From Marinobacter bohaiensis (GTDB taxonomy: Bacteria > Pseudomonadota > Gammaproteobacteria > Pseudomonadales > Oleiphilaceae), in NCBI RefSeq assembly GCF_003258515.1, contig NZ_QGEH01000003.1, positions 124,001-188,000 on the forward strand: a stretch of 64,000 nt of DNA. The letters are read 5' to 3'. Positions 1 through 8,819 of the stretch are shown in pieces. The notes under the pieces were generated by a model that saw nothing but the letters and a program-made list of their open reading frames with translations, made no database searches and was not told where the DNA came from. The position numbers were made by a program, and so were the translations under genes. How positions within the stretch are numbered: the stretch's first letter is position 1; the number at the start of each line of letters is the position of its first letter.

Positions 1-830
1 ATGCTGGCGACCAGTGTCGGCGGCAGGAACACCACGGCGGCAATCGAGAAGATCTTGATAATCTGGTTCTGGCGGATGTTGATGAACCCCTGGGTGGAAT
101 CCATCAGGAAGTTCACCTTGTCGAACAGGAAGGTGGTGTGGGACATCAGGGTTTCGATATCCCGCATGATCTCGCGCAGGGTGTCGGACTGTTCCGGCGT
201 CGGGCGCATGTGACGCAGCAGGAAGGAAATGTCCCGCTGGGAGTCCATCAGGCACAGGCGCATCTTGCCGTTGCTGTCCTCCAGATTCGCCAGGTCACTG
301 ATGGCGGTGTAGAGATCGTCCCCGTCATCGCCTTCCAGAACCCGGTGGCTGACCTGCTCCAGCTCCCGGTGCAGGTCTTCCAGGGTGTCGGCGTGATTCT
401 CCATCTTCTGCTCGAACAGGGTGACCAGCAAATCCGACGGTGAACCGGCTTCCACCTGGCCGCGCCGGGCGCGCATGCGCATCAGCCGGAAGTCCGCCAC
501 GTCGTCCTCGCGGATGGTGATCAGCCGGCCCCGTTGCAGGATGCAGGCCACGGAGATGGTGACGTGGCGGCCCTCGGACTGAGTCAGGAACAGTGAGTGC
601 ACATGAATGCCCGCCTGGTCCACGAAGCAACGGGCGGAGGCCTCGATTTCCTCCATCTCGTCCAGCTCCGGCACGTCGGTGCTCAGCAGCTTCTCCAGCA
701 GGGGGCGCTCGTCCTCCTCCGGCTCGTGGGCGTCAATCCAGTCGGCCCGGTCCAGGTCAGTCGCCAGGGTATCCGGGGAGACATCCATTTCCTTGATCAG
801 GCCGTTATCGATCCGGAAGAGTCTGAGCAT
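1..830 (-). CDS. corA: CorA magnesium/cobalt transporter, 3' part cut by window edge
   Basis: This is the first 276 codons of a CorA-type Mg2+/Co2+ channel of the inner membrane. It runs off the left edge without a stop codon. The N-terminal cytosolic domain reads like Escherichia coli CorA, with WIDAHEPEEDER, EIEASARCF and the long helix segment around LMDSQRDISFLLRHMR. The end reaches the first membrane helix at IIKIFSIAAVVFLPPTLVAS, just before the diagnostic YGMN motif would follow. The ATG at 830 is preceded by AAGGA at good spacing. The assignment rests on clear family resemblance; only the pore motif is outside the window. Confidence 0.93.
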   Translation of the reverse strand, partial: MLRLFRIDNGLIKEMDVSPDTLATDLDRADWIDAHEPEEDERPLLEKLLSTDVPELDEMEEIEASARCFVDQAGIHVHSLFLTQSEGRHVTISVACILQRGRLITIREDDVADFRLMRMRARRGQVEAGSPSDLLVTLFEQKMENHADTLEDLHRELEQVSHRVLEGDDGDDLYTAISDLANLEDSNGKMRLCLMDSQRDISFLLRHMRPTPEQSDTLREIMRDIETLMSHTTFLFDKVNFLMDSTQGFINIRQNQIIKIFSIAAVVFLPPTLVAS

Positions 831-1150
831 GGGCACGCCATCCTTTCGCTGTCGGGAAAATACGTCCAGAGGTGACTGGGCACATTAGACCACTAGCGTG
901 ACAGGCTTTGAAAATCAACGGTGCGGGGCAAGCGCCGTGGATAAAGAGATGTCGTATCGCGGTTTGAGGCTGTTGAATAGCCATGCGACTGAAAGGCGAT
1001 GGTATGTGCAGGCTTTCCTATTGGTAGTGGGCGGCGGCGAGTGTATAGCCTTTAGTATCCCCTCTGTTCATTCATAGAGGCCGAAAAGAGTTGTTTTTCA
1101 GTCTGGCCTCTTCGGAGGGCACTAAAACAACAAACTGGAGAAGAGTGCCG
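831..1150. other. Intergenic region between divergent corA and SBP gene
   Basis: About 320 bp lie between two divergently transcribed genes. The region must carry both promoters. I see no convincing -35/-10 pair. A weak 5-bp hairpin (CCTCT/AGAGG) sits near 1060-1080, about 70 bp before the start of the downstream gene. No credible ORF is present. Confidence 0.5.
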
Positions 1151-2173
1151 ATGACCAGGAAGTTCAATTACAACCGCCGACAGTTCCTGTGCAACAGTGG
1201 CGTTCTCGGAATGAGTCTCGCCGCCGGAGGAATCGCTGCACCGCTGATCGCCAGGGCCGGCGCTCCGCGAATCCGGATTGCCAGCAATCCCGGGCTGGAA
1301 AACGCAACGTTGAACGCACTGATGCTCCAACAGAGCTATTTCGGGCAATTCGGTGTGGATGCACAGATCGTCGAGACCCATGGCGCCTCTGGTCCCTTTG
1401 ACGCCATCGTCGCTGGGAAGGCGGATGTCTGCATGGTTTCGGGGTATAACCGGGTCTTATCGCGCATTGAACAGGGCGCCCGGGTCAAGATTGTGGGTGC
1501 CGGCAAGAAGAAAACGTCGCTGACCGTTTATGCCGGGAACAACGGGATTAAAACGCTCTCGGACCTGGAAGGCAAATCCGTAGCCGTCGGCGCCCCCCTG
1601 GGGCTCTTGCATGCGCTGATGCTGCAACTTCTGAAAGAAAAAGGAATCGATGCGTCGACGGTGAATTTTGTTAACAAGGGAAGCAACGCCGATTGCTATC
1701 GCGCCGTGGTCAACGGCGAAGCCGATGCCTGTTGTTCGAGCGTTTCGCATGTGAATGACAAGGATGGTGTTGTGAAGGTTGACGAGGGGGACATGTGGAG
1801 CGCGCTACCGGAGTATGTTTTTCAGACCGCTTATGCGTCCGAGTCTGCGATCAGGGACAACCATGACGGGCTGGTCCGGGTCATGGCGGCATACGGTGCT
1901 CTCTATCGTTACCTGATGTCACCGGCCGCTCACGACGCTTTCTTCGACGCTCGCAAGCGCGCTCAGAAGCGCTTCGACAGGGGCTCTGCGCAGGCCGTCT
2001 GGGATTTTATTCAGGTCCAGCAACCGTATTCCACGGACCTGTCGCTGACCGATAGAGATATTGGCTACCGGCAGGACATGTACATCGGCTTGGGGAGTCT
2101 GAATCGCAAGCAGTCGATTGGCGCGGTGGCCGATATGTCGGCGTCGATAGCTGCGGCCAAGCTGCTTGCGTGA
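1151..2173 (+). CDS. ABC-type substrate-binding protein with Tat-like signal (NMT1/SsuA-like)
   Basis: This encodes a 340-residue periplasmic binding protein of the NMT1/SsuA (PBP2) type. The ATG at 1151 follows GGAG with a 10-base spacer. The N terminus has twin arginines (NRRQFL) and a hydrophobic stretch ending in APLIARA, which suggests Tat export. The mature part has the usual layout: IRIASNPGLENATLN at the start, a mobile loop DAIVAGKADVCMVSG, then a DLEGKSVAVGAP hinge segment. No permease or ATPase gene is adjacent, so it is an orphan receptor facing the catabolic island. It may bind the island's substrate, or act as a sensor or chaperone for another transporter. Substrate unknown. Confidence 0.75.
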   Translation: MTRKFNYNRRQFLCNSGVLGMSLAAGGIAAPLIARAGAPRIRIASNPGLENATLNALMLQQSYFGQFGVDAQIVETHGASGPFDAIVAGKADVCMVSGYNRVLSRIEQGARVKIVGAGKKKTSLTVYAGNNGIKTLSDLEGKSVAVGAPLGLLHALMLQLLKEKGIDASTVNFVNKGSNADCYRAVVNGEADACCSSVSHVNDKDGVVKVDEGDMWSALPEYVFQTAYASESAIRDNHDGLVRVMAAYGALYRYLMSPAAHDAFFDARKRAQKRFDRGSAQAVWDFIQVQQPYSTDLSLTDRDIGYRQDMYIGLGSLNRKQSIGAVADMSASIAAAKLLA

Positions 2174-2213
2174 AGCTGCGCGGGCATTGCCAGGGCTGCC
2201 GAGGCGGTATTCA

Positions 2214-3545
2214 CTAGTGTCCAGCATTCTTGCGGCGTCGTGCTCGGGCGAGGGGGCGGACTAGCCCGAATTGTGCTGTGACCTGGCGTAAGCTATCGAC
2301 GAAGGCGGTATGCGCTTCGGTTGGCAACCAATCGCTGCGGGTGGTCACCCCTTTATACGGCGTGTGGCAGCTTAGAACGTGATCGACGTTGGTGCACCGA
2401 AGTTGAACCAGGGTGCCGAGGTCGATGTCCTGTCTCACTTCGGACTGGGGCATGAGGGTGATTGTGTCTGAATCGAGCAGCAGTGTTCGACTGATGGTTG
2501 GCGACGACGCCTCGATATGAAAGCGCGGAGATGTCCCTGTGCCTGCGAAGATGGCTTCGATACGGGCGCGTCTGGGCGTTCCCCGGGGCGGTACAACCCA
2601 CTGGAAGTATGCCAACTCAGCGATCGTTACCTGGTTTTTCCCTGCGAGAGGGTGATCTGGCCGTGCAAGCAGGCAATAGTTGTCCCGGAAGAGGGCTTCT
2701 TCCTGGATTTGTTGTGCCCAGTCAGGTTTGCCCAGCCGGCCGAAAATCATGTCTATCCGGCTCTGTGTCAGGTCTGTGATCAGCTTGTGGTATCCCCCCG
2801 AGACGAGCCGCAAGGTGACGGCGGGATAAGCGGTGACGAAACGACGCGCGGCTTCGGCGAGCGTATGCGAGCCGGCCATTGGCAAAGTTCCAACGATCAG
2901 TTCGAGACCACCGCGAGTCTTCGTAATGTGAATTTCTCCGCGGGCCAGTTCAATTTCGCGTAACGCCCGTTGAAACGCCAGTGCCAGGCATTGGCCGGTT
3001 CTGTTGAGGACAGGCCCCTGCAGTGTTCGCTCGAACAACGGCTTGTTAAGCGTGCGTTCGAGTGTGCGGGCGGAGCGGAACAGCGACGTTGGTGATCGGC
3101 CCAGGCTTCGGGCGGTCGCACGCAGCTGAGACTGATGGCTCGCGGCTATGAGAGCGCGCAGCTGCGTGCCTGTCACCAGTCTTTCCACGGGTAGTATTCG
3201 AAGAGATGGTTCGCTGCCAGAGGGCGCCATGATCTGCTCGATCGCCGTATCGAGAATGTCGAAGAAACGGTCGAGCCTCCGGAGATATTGTTGCCCCCCG
3301 GTGGTGGGGTAGGTACCGGTGACGCAGCGATCGAATAGCTTTACACCAACATCAATCTCATGGTTGGCGACCGCTTGGGTAACCGTTGGTTGAGACGAGT
3401 GCAGTTCCCGCGATGCGCGACTGACCCCGCCCAGTTTGCCGACGATCTGTACCATCCGCAGATGGCGTAGATTCGGCGCTTTGAGAAATGGGGGCATGCG
3501 GTCGTCCGGGTACTTGAACGCCGCTTGCCCGTCATCAGCAGGCAT
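2214..3545 (-). CDS. LysR-family regulator with two tandem HTH domains
   Basis: At 443 residues this is about 140 longer than a normal LysR protein. It has two winged-HTH segments in tandem. The first spans roughly residues 24-85 (NLRHLRMVQIVGKLGGVSRA ... FDRC). The second spans about 120-185 (TGTQLRALIAASHQSQLRAT ... LFERTLQGPVLNRTG). A LysR effector domain follows from about 205 to 420 (LIVGTLPMAGSHTLAEAARR, RIDMIFGRL, DHPLAGK). It is the last gene of the leftward catabolic unit, 14 bp after the preceding gene, so it is probably co-transcribed and regulates the unit. The double DNA-binding region is seen in the sequence; how it binds is unknown. Confidence 0.85.
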   Translation of the reverse strand: MPADDGQAAFKYPDDRMPPFLKAPNLRHLRMVQIVGKLGGVSRASRELHSSQPTVTQAVANHEIDVGVKLFDRCVTGTYPTTGGQQYLRRLDRFFDILDTAIEQIMAPSGSEPSLRILPVERLVTGTQLRALIAASHQSQLRATARSLGRSPTSLFRSARTLERTLNKPLFERTLQGPVLNRTGQCLALAFQRALREIELARGEIHITKTRGGLELIVGTLPMAGSHTLAEAARRFVTAYPAVTLRLVSGGYHKLITDLTQSRIDMIFGRLGKPDWAQQIQEEALFRDNYCLLARPDHPLAGKNQVTIAELAYFQWVVPPRGTPRRARIEAIFAGTGTSPRFHIEASSPTISRTLLLDSDTITLMPQSEVRQDIDLGTLVQLRCTNVDHVLSCHTPYKGVTTRSDWLPTEAHTAFVDSLRQVTAQFGLVRPLARARRRKNAGH

Positions 3546-3559
3546 GGCAACGGTAGTGT

Positions 3560-4438
3560 TCAGCCGAGGTTGCCGGTGACGTCGTCGAAAAGTTCATCGA
3601 CTGACATGGCACGGGGAATGATCTTCTGATCGAGGGCCCAATCGATGGCCGTCTGCAGCCCCTTGCGGTTGGCTTCCAGACCCAGGGGCGGGAACACTTC
3701 TGGGGCGCCTCCTTCGGTTAGTTCACGGCTTTCGGCGATCATTCGGTAGATCTCACGTACGGCTTCGGGGTGTTTCCTCGAGATATCCTGGTGGACGACG
3801 AACATGTGGTTGATTGGCACAAAGCCTTCCCGCTCATACCAGGCCTTGGCGGCGTTATGGGCATCGGGGACGAGTGTGCGGACACGTGGATCTTTGGGCA
3901 TGTCGACGCCGAGCAGGGCCGCATCGAGGTCGCCGTTGAGCATCATTTGCGGAATGTCCGAGCCGGCCGGCAGGCGGACGCAGTTCTTCGGATCGCTGTA
4001 TTCGGCAAGATGCCCGTCTCCGAGCGTCATCCAGGTCACTTTGTCGAGGTCCACGCCGTATTCGTGACGTAGGACGCCACGGATCCACAGGCCGGTGGTC
4101 TGCGCGTAGGTGCGAACGCCGACTTTCTTGCCCTCGATGTCTTTGGGGTCAAGGTGGCCGAAGTCAATGTTGAAACCAGCACAATGGTGCTGGAATCGGC
4201 CCGAGATGGGCGCTGGCAGCAACACGTAGGGTTTACCGTAGGCTCTCGCCTGCAGATAGGTGACGATGGCGAGTTCGCCGGCGTCGAACAGATTCTCCCG
4301 AACCATGGCCTTGAAGCCGTTATGAGCCGGGCTGGGGCCGCAGTAATCGAGTTCGACGATGTCGGACGTGATGCGTCCGTCCTTCATTGCTTTGGTAACC
4401 GGATAGTCGGCGAGGTTGGTGGGCAGTGTAAGTGCCAT
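3560..4438 (-). CDS. 4,5-dihydroxyphthalate decarboxylase-like protein (copy A), cytosolic PBP fold
   Basis: This 292-residue protein has no signal peptide. It resembles the Pht5-type 4,5-dihydroxyphthalate decarboxylase family, which shares the periplasmic-binding-protein fold. Recognisable parts are the family N terminus (LANLADYPVTKAM-like), ELAIVTYLQARAYGKPYVLL, the hinge DIEGKKVGVRTYAQTTGLW and the C-terminal PPLGLEANRKGLQTAIDWAL. It lies between the ThDP enzyme and the LysR gene in the leftward operon. A weaker paralogue (copy B) starts the same operon. A decarboxylation role on a dihydroxy-aromatic or related diacid is inferred from family and context. A cytosolic binding function cannot be ruled out. 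Confidence 0.72.
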   Translation of the reverse strand: MALTLPTNLADYPVTKAMKDGRITSDIVELDYCGPSPAHNGFKAMVRENLFDAGELAIVTYLQARAYGKPYVLLPAPISGRFQHHCAGFNIDFGHLDPKDIEGKKVGVRTYAQTTGLWIRGVLRHEYGVDLDKVTWMTLGDGHLAEYSDPKNCVRLPAGSDIPQMMLNGDLDAALLGVDMPKDPRVRTLVPDAHNAAKAWYEREGFVPINHMFVVHQDISRKHPEAVREIYRMIAESRELTEGGAPEVFPPLGLEANRKGLQTAIDWALDQKIIPRAMSVDELFDDVTGNLG

Positions 4439-4467
4439 GAGGATCTCCTTGGGATGCCGGGGGAAGT

Positions 4468-6018
4468 TCAGAGCCTGACTTCGATCAGGCTGGGGCCTGG
4501 TTCCAGAGTCGAATTGACCATGGCCTCGTAGAAGGCTTCGGCCGTGTCCACGGCGACGCCGGGTACACCCATGCTCTTGGCCATGGCGAGCCAGTCGATA
4601 CTGGGGCGGTCGATATCGATCATCGACATTGCGCGCTCTCCGGGAGTCCCGGCGCCCATATTGGCGTACTCGGCCTTGAGAATGGCGTAGCTGTTATTCG
4701 CGAAAATGATCGTTGTGACATTCAGGTTCTCACGAGCCTGGGTCCACAGGGACTGGATCGTGTACATGGCGCTGCCATCGCCCACCATGCAGAACACCCG
4801 GCGGTCCGGGCAGGCCAGTGCCGCGCCCGTGGCGACGGGTGTGGCGTATCCGATTGAACCGCCCATGTTGTTGATCAGGTCGTGTGGCAGGGCTCCCATG
4901 GTCAGTCCCATGGACTCGCGCCCGGTTGTCAGCGACTCATCGACGACGATGCAATGCTCGGGCAGGGCTGCGGCCAAGGCGTGGGCGACGCTCTTGGGGT
5001 TGAGGGCGCCGGTTGGCACGGCTGTCTCGATACGCTCCTGGATGATCGGGCTGACGTTAGTGGCACCCAGCTCCTGCAGCAACATGTCGAGGGCCAACTC
5101 GCTGTCCTCGTCGGCCTCGGCGAGTGCGTGCACCTGGGTCCCCTCAGCTTTAAGCTGGCTGGGCTTGTCAGGGTAAGAGAAGAAAGCCACCGGCTCAGTG
5201 GTTTCGACCGTGACAATGTGCCTGAAGTCCTTGAGGAACTCTGTTGCCTGTGCGACGGCATAGGGAATGCGCTCTATGGGGACTCGCCCCGCGCCGCGTT
5301 CTATACGGGATGTGAAAAACTGGGAACCCAGCCGGGTTTCGGTGGCGGCAGCCACGCGTCCCGCCTTTTCGAGTGCGGCTCCACGTGTGGCCTTGTTGGC
5401 CAGGATGATGAGTGTGGGTTCGCCTGAACGCAACACCTTGGCCACCTGCTCGACGCGCGCGGCGTTCGGCCTTTTGCGCTCGGGCGTTGCCAGCGGCGGC
5501 AGTACGGGAGCGACTGTGGTTGGCTGCCAGGAGGTATCACCGGGCATGACCAGGGTGGCGATCTGCCCTGGGTGTTCACTCGCCTTGGCCACGGCCTGTG
5601 CGGTATCCCAGGCAATGGTGTCCGACGATTCGGCACGGCGCACCCAGTGACTGAGTGGTCTCGCCAGGCCCTCGATGTCGGAGGTCAGCGGCGGGTCGTA
5701 TTTGAGGTGTGATGCCGAGTGCTCTCCGACAATATTAACCATGCCAGACGAGGCTCGCTTGGCATTGTGAATATTGGCGAGGCCGTTGGCCAGGCCGGGC
5801 CCGAGATGTAGAAGTGTCGAGGCCGGCTTGTCCTTCATGCGATACCAGCCGTCGGCGGCACCGGTGGCCACGCCCTCGAACAGACACAGAACGCTGCGCA
5901 TCTCAGGGTTTCCACCCAGCGCCGCCAGAAAATGCATCTCCGAGGTGCCCGGATTGGCAAAACAAATGTCAACGTCCTGGTCGACCAGGGTAGCAACTAA
6001 ACTTTCCGCACCATTCAT
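4468..6018 (-). CDS. ThDP-dependent acetolactate synthase/benzoylformate decarboxylase-like enzyme
   Basis: This is a 516-residue thiamine-diphosphate enzyme. The ylide-activating glutamate is visible in LFEGVATGAADG (E48). The C-terminal ThDP/Mg2+ motif runs from GDGSAMY to FANN (residues about 413-442). The length fits the acetolactate synthase/benzoylformate decarboxylase group without a regulatory subunit. It starts 3 bases after the HpaI-type aldolase stops, so the two are probably coupled. A 2-oxo acid decarboxylase or carboligase acting on the aldolase product is the natural reading. The context does not support branched-chain amino-acid synthesis, since no ilvN or ilvC is near. The exact substrate cannot be read from sequence. 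Confidence 0.8.
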   Translation of the reverse strand: MNGAESLVATLVDQDVDICFANPGTSEMHFLAALGGNPEMRSVLCLFEGVATGAADGWYRMKDKPASTLLHLGPGLANGLANIHNAKRASSGMVNIVGEHSASHLKYDPPLTSDIEGLARPLSHWVRRAESSDTIAWDTAQAVAKASEHPGQIATLVMPGDTSWQPTTVAPVLPPLATPERKRPNAARVEQVAKVLRSGEPTLIILANKATRGAALEKAGRVAAATETRLGSQFFTSRIERGAGRVPIERIPYAVAQATEFLKDFRHIVTVETTEPVAFFSYPDKPSQLKAEGTQVHALAEADEDSELALDMLLQELGATNVSPIIQERIETAVPTGALNPKSVAHALAAALPEHCIVVDESLTTGRESMGLTMGALPHDLINNMGGSIGYATPVATGAALACPDRRVFCMVGDGSAMYTIQSLWTQARENLNVTTIIFANNSYAILKAEYANMGAGTPGERAMSMIDIDRPSIDWLAMAKSMGVPGVAVDTAEAFYEAMVNSTLEPGPSLIEVRL

Positions 6019-6021
6019 GGC

Positions 6022-6879
6022 TCAGTACCCCGCTGTCTCGACGGACTGGCCAACGACGCCGTAACTGCGCCGTGGTGCTGAAAGCATCAGGCGGTACCCT
6101 TCATCTAGCAGCCGCCGATGGTTCTTGGCGGTGGCATGTGGGTTGCCGACTATGACGTTGTGCTTGTGGCAGGTTTCCACGATACGGCGCATGGCATCCT
6201 GCACTTCCGGATGCTCGTACTGGCGAGGGAAGCCGAGCGCCTGGCTCAGGTCGCCCTCGCCAATCAGGATGAAGCCGATGCCCGGCACGTTGGCGAGGAT
6301 ATCGTCCAGGTTGTCGATCGCTTCGGGGCTCTCGCACATCAGACCCACTAGAATCTCGCCCTGAGGGGCCAGTGGCCATACGTCCGCTTTGGCGTAGTAT
6401 TCCTGCATGCTCAGCCCCCAGTAGCGAGAGGCGTTTGCCGGACCATCGCCGCGCACACCTTTAGGCTCGTAAAGCGGCGCGTTCTTCGGGCGGGCATAGC
6501 GGCACGAGGCGACGGCGTTGTAGGCTTGCTCGACGGTGGCGACATGCGGCCAGATCACGCCGTAGCATCCACGGTCAAGAACCTGCTTGGCGAAGCTCTG
6601 ATTCATCTCGGCGCCGTTGGCGGGGATGCGGGCGATCGGTGTCACTTTGGGAGCCACGGAGCCCGACTCAGCGATCTGTTTGCGGCTGAGCATGTATTGC
6701 AGAGCGTCACCCAGCGCGCTGACATCGTATGGGTTGTGTTCCATTTCGTAGACGATGCCGTCGTAGGGCGAGTCGCTCATTTCGATGGCGATCTGCTTGT
6801 CCAGCTTGGCGAAGGCCATGTAGGCCGGGTTACCGGACTCGAAGGCTTGGATGATGCCATTCAGTCGTGTGTTACTCAT
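6022..6879 (-). CDS. HpcH/HpaI-family aldolase
   Basis: This encodes a 285-residue class II aldolase of the HpcH/HpaI family, which cleaves 4-hydroxy-2-oxo-dicarboxylates to pyruvate and an aldehyde or oxo-acid. The ATG at 6879 follows AGGA at usual spacing; an in-frame TTG two codons upstream is less likely. Family marks are RIPANG, CYGVIWPHVATVEQA, GVRGDGPANASRYWG and the metal-ligand pair in CESPEAIDN and IGEGDLSQALG. It sits between a lactonase-like hydrolase and a ThDP enzyme. A role in cleaving a hydroxy-oxo-adipate or a related C6-C8 intermediate is inferred. The known CHA aldolase of the 4,5-cleavage pathway belongs to a different family. Confidence 0.85.
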   Translation of the reverse strand: MSNTRLNGIIQAFESGNPAYMAFAKLDKQIAIEMSDSPYDGIVYEMEHNPYDVSALGDALQYMLSRKQIAESGSVAPKVTPIARIPANGAEMNQSFAKQVLDRGCYGVIWPHVATVEQAYNAVASCRYARPKNAPLYEPKGVRGDGPANASRYWGLSMQEYYAKADVWPLAPQGEILVGLMCESPEAIDNLDDILANVPGIGFILIGEGDLSQALGFPRQYEHPEVQDAMRRIVETCHKHNVIVGNPHATAKNHRRLLDEGYRLMLSAPRRSYGVVGQSVETAGY

Positions 6880-6915
6880 GATCAATTCCTCTCGCGGTTC
6901 GCGGTTGATTCAGCG

Positions 6916-7761
6916 TCAGCGCAATGACGGGTAAAGCTTTTGCGCGGTCTTGCCGAAGATCCAGGCGCGATCCTCGTCGTTTAGGCAGGCCAGACCCCTC
7001 TCGGCCGTCTCCAGGATTTCCTTGAGGGTTCCTTGCGAATTGGGGAAGTTGGAACCCCAGGCCATGCGCTGTGCGCCGAACGCTTCGACCACACGGGGGA
7101 AGAAGGTCTCTGCGCTGGCCTTCTCTTTATTCACGTCCCCGAAAATCCGAGGAGTGAGCTTCAGGTAGATATTTGGCAGATCCGCCATCCCGAACAGACT
7201 GGCGGCGTTGTCGTACGGTGGGCCGTCGAGAATATCGGGGCGGCCCAGGTGGTCGAGGATGATGTTCGCGCGGGGAAACTTCTCAGCGAGCATACGCACT
7301 TGGGGGAGGCCGACCGGGCCGGTCTGAATGCATACCGGCAAGTTCAGTTCCTCCACCATCTCCCAGGCTTTGAAGGCCTTGGGGTTTTCCAACTCACTAG
7401 GGTCGAATGCCTTGGTTGAGCCTCCGGTAAAGATGCGCAACCCGGCGAGGTTCTTCTCGACCCAGTTCTTGATGACCGCCGGTGCGTTGTCGTCGGGCAT
7501 ATCCACGGAGCCGACGGCGACCAGCCGATCCTTGTAGCGGTTGCAGCTGTCGATGACGTAGCTGTTGTCGAAGCCGTAGGTCGTGGACGAATGAACCACG
7601 GCCGCCTTGGCGACGCCGGCGTCGTCCATGGCCTTGATCAACGCCTCGGCGGTACTGGGACGTTCCTGCGACCAGTCAGAGCGCTTGCCAAACAGCGGGG
7701 CCGGTGGATAACGCTCTGGATCGTCCGAAATGATGTGAGGATGGATGTCGATGATAGTCAT
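6916..7761 (-). CDS. Amidohydrolase_2 family, LigI/lactonase-like (copy A)
   Basis: This 281-residue TIM-barrel hydrolase belongs to the group containing 2-pyrone-4,6-dicarboxylate lactonase (LigI) and sugar lactonases. The HxH metal or substrate motif is in IDIHPHI at the N terminus. A conserved histidine lies in LDHLGRP (about residue 170). The C-terminal strand-8 motif reads WGSNFPN, where LigI has a catalytic Asp. A paralogue with about 45 % identity by eye (copy B) lies on the opposite strand at 12450. The gene is embedded between a LigJ-like hydratase and an HpaI-type aldolase. Hydrolysis of a carboxylated lactone is inferred; the Asn leaves the mechanism uncertain. Confidence 0.8.
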   Translation of the reverse strand: MTIIDIHPHIISDDPERYPPAPLFGKRSDWSQERPSTAEALIKAMDDAGVAKAAVVHSSTTYGFDNSYVIDSCNRYKDRLVAVGSVDMPDDNAPAVIKNWVEKNLAGLRIFTGGSTKAFDPSELENPKAFKAWEMVEELNLPVCIQTGPVGLPQVRMLAEKFPRANIILDHLGRPDILDGPPYDNAASLFGMADLPNIYLKLTPRIFGDVNKEKASAETFFPRVVEAFGAQRMAWGSNFPNSQGTLKEILETAERGLACLNDEDRAWIFGKTAQKLYPSLR

Positions 7762-7776
7762 GCAATGCCTCCTTGC

Positions 7777-8802
7777 TCACAGGCCTTTGCTTTTCAGGTG
7801 CTGGTCGAGACGTGGATAGACGCGTCGTGCGTTGCCTTCGAATATGGCGTGTCGGTCCGTATCGGACAGTGCTTCGCAGGCATCGATGTAGCGCTTGGTG
7901 TCGTCGAAGTAATGACCGGTATCCGGGTCGGTGCCCCTTACGGCACCAATCATTTCGGAGCCAAACAGCACGTTGCTTGACGGAACCACTTTGGTCAGCA
8001 ACTCAACGCCAGGGTGGTGGTAAACACAGGTGTCGAAGAAAATGTTATCCAGCAGTCCTTCCAGAGGACGCTTGGCCATTTCCAGCGACATGCCGCGGTA
8101 CCGGCCCCAGTGGTAGGGGACGGCGCCACCGCCATGCGGAATGACCAGGCGTAATGTTGGGAAGTCCTTGAACAGATCGCTCTGCAGCAATTGCATAAAT
8201 ACGGACGTGTCCGCATTGAGGTAGTGAGCACCCGTACCGTGATGGCATGGATTGCAGGAGGCTGCGACGTGGATCATGGCCGGCACGTCGAGGTCGCATA
8301 GGGCCTCGTACAGCGGGTACCACTCGCGGTCTGTCATCGGCTTGCCGGTCCAGTACCCGCCGCTCGGGTCGGGATTCAGGTTGCAGCCCACGAAGCCCAT
8401 TTCCTCGACGCATCGGCGCAGCTCGGGAACCGAGTTCTTGGGAGGCGCCATGGGTGACTGTGGCAGCTGGCAAACCGGTACAAAATTGTCGGGGTAGATG
8501 TCGCAGACGCGACGGACGAGGTTATTGGACACTTCTGCCCATTCCAGGCTGGTACGCTCGTTGCCGAGGTGATGGCTCATCAACCCGGCAATCGGTGAGA
8601 ACAGGGTGAGGTCGCCGCCGCGTTCCTGCTGCAGTCGCAACTGGCCATTGCCGACACCTTCGCGGATCTCGTCGTCGGTGACGTGGGCGCCGGAGAGCGC
8701 CGGAGCGTTGGCCGGGTCGTTAGCCGATTCGATCTGCTTGGCGCGCCAAGCGCGGAATGATTTAGGTACGGTGGTGAAATGGCCGTGGCAATCGATGATC
8801 AT
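7777..8802 (-). CDS. LigJ-like 4-oxalomesaconate hydratase / ACMSD-family amidohydrolase
   Basis: This encodes 341 residues, starting at the ATG at 8802, which has GGAG six bases upstream. The protein opens MIIDCHGHFTTVP and carries LNPDPSGGYWTGKPMTDREW, VIPHGGGAVPYHWGR and LFGSEMIGAVRGTDPDTG. This closely follows the layout of LigJ, the Zn-dependent 4-oxalomesaconate hydratase of the protocatechuate 4,5-cleavage pathway, including the GSE glutamate near the C terminus. It is the second gene of the leftward operon, just upstream of a lactonase-like gene, as expected for a PDC to oxalomesaconate to hydroxy-oxo-adipate sequence. Hydration of a related unsaturated tricarboxylate is the best inference. 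Confidence 0.82.
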   Translation of the reverse strand: MIIDCHGHFTTVPKSFRAWRAKQIESANDPANAPALSGAHVTDDEIREGVGNGQLRLQQERGGDLTLFSPIAGLMSHHLGNERTSLEWAEVSNNLVRRVCDIYPDNFVPVCQLPQSPMAPPKNSVPELRRCVEEMGFVGCNLNPDPSGGYWTGKPMTDREWYPLYEALCDLDVPAMIHVAASCNPCHHGTGAHYLNADTSVFMQLLQSDLFKDFPTLRLVIPHGGGAVPYHWGRYRGMSLEMAKRPLEGLLDNIFFDTCVYHHPGVELLTKVVPSSNVLFGSEMIGAVRGTDPDTGHYFDDTKRYIDACEALSDTDRHAIFEGNARRVYPRLDQHLKSKGL

Positions 8803-8819
8803 GGTGTTCTCCGTCAATT

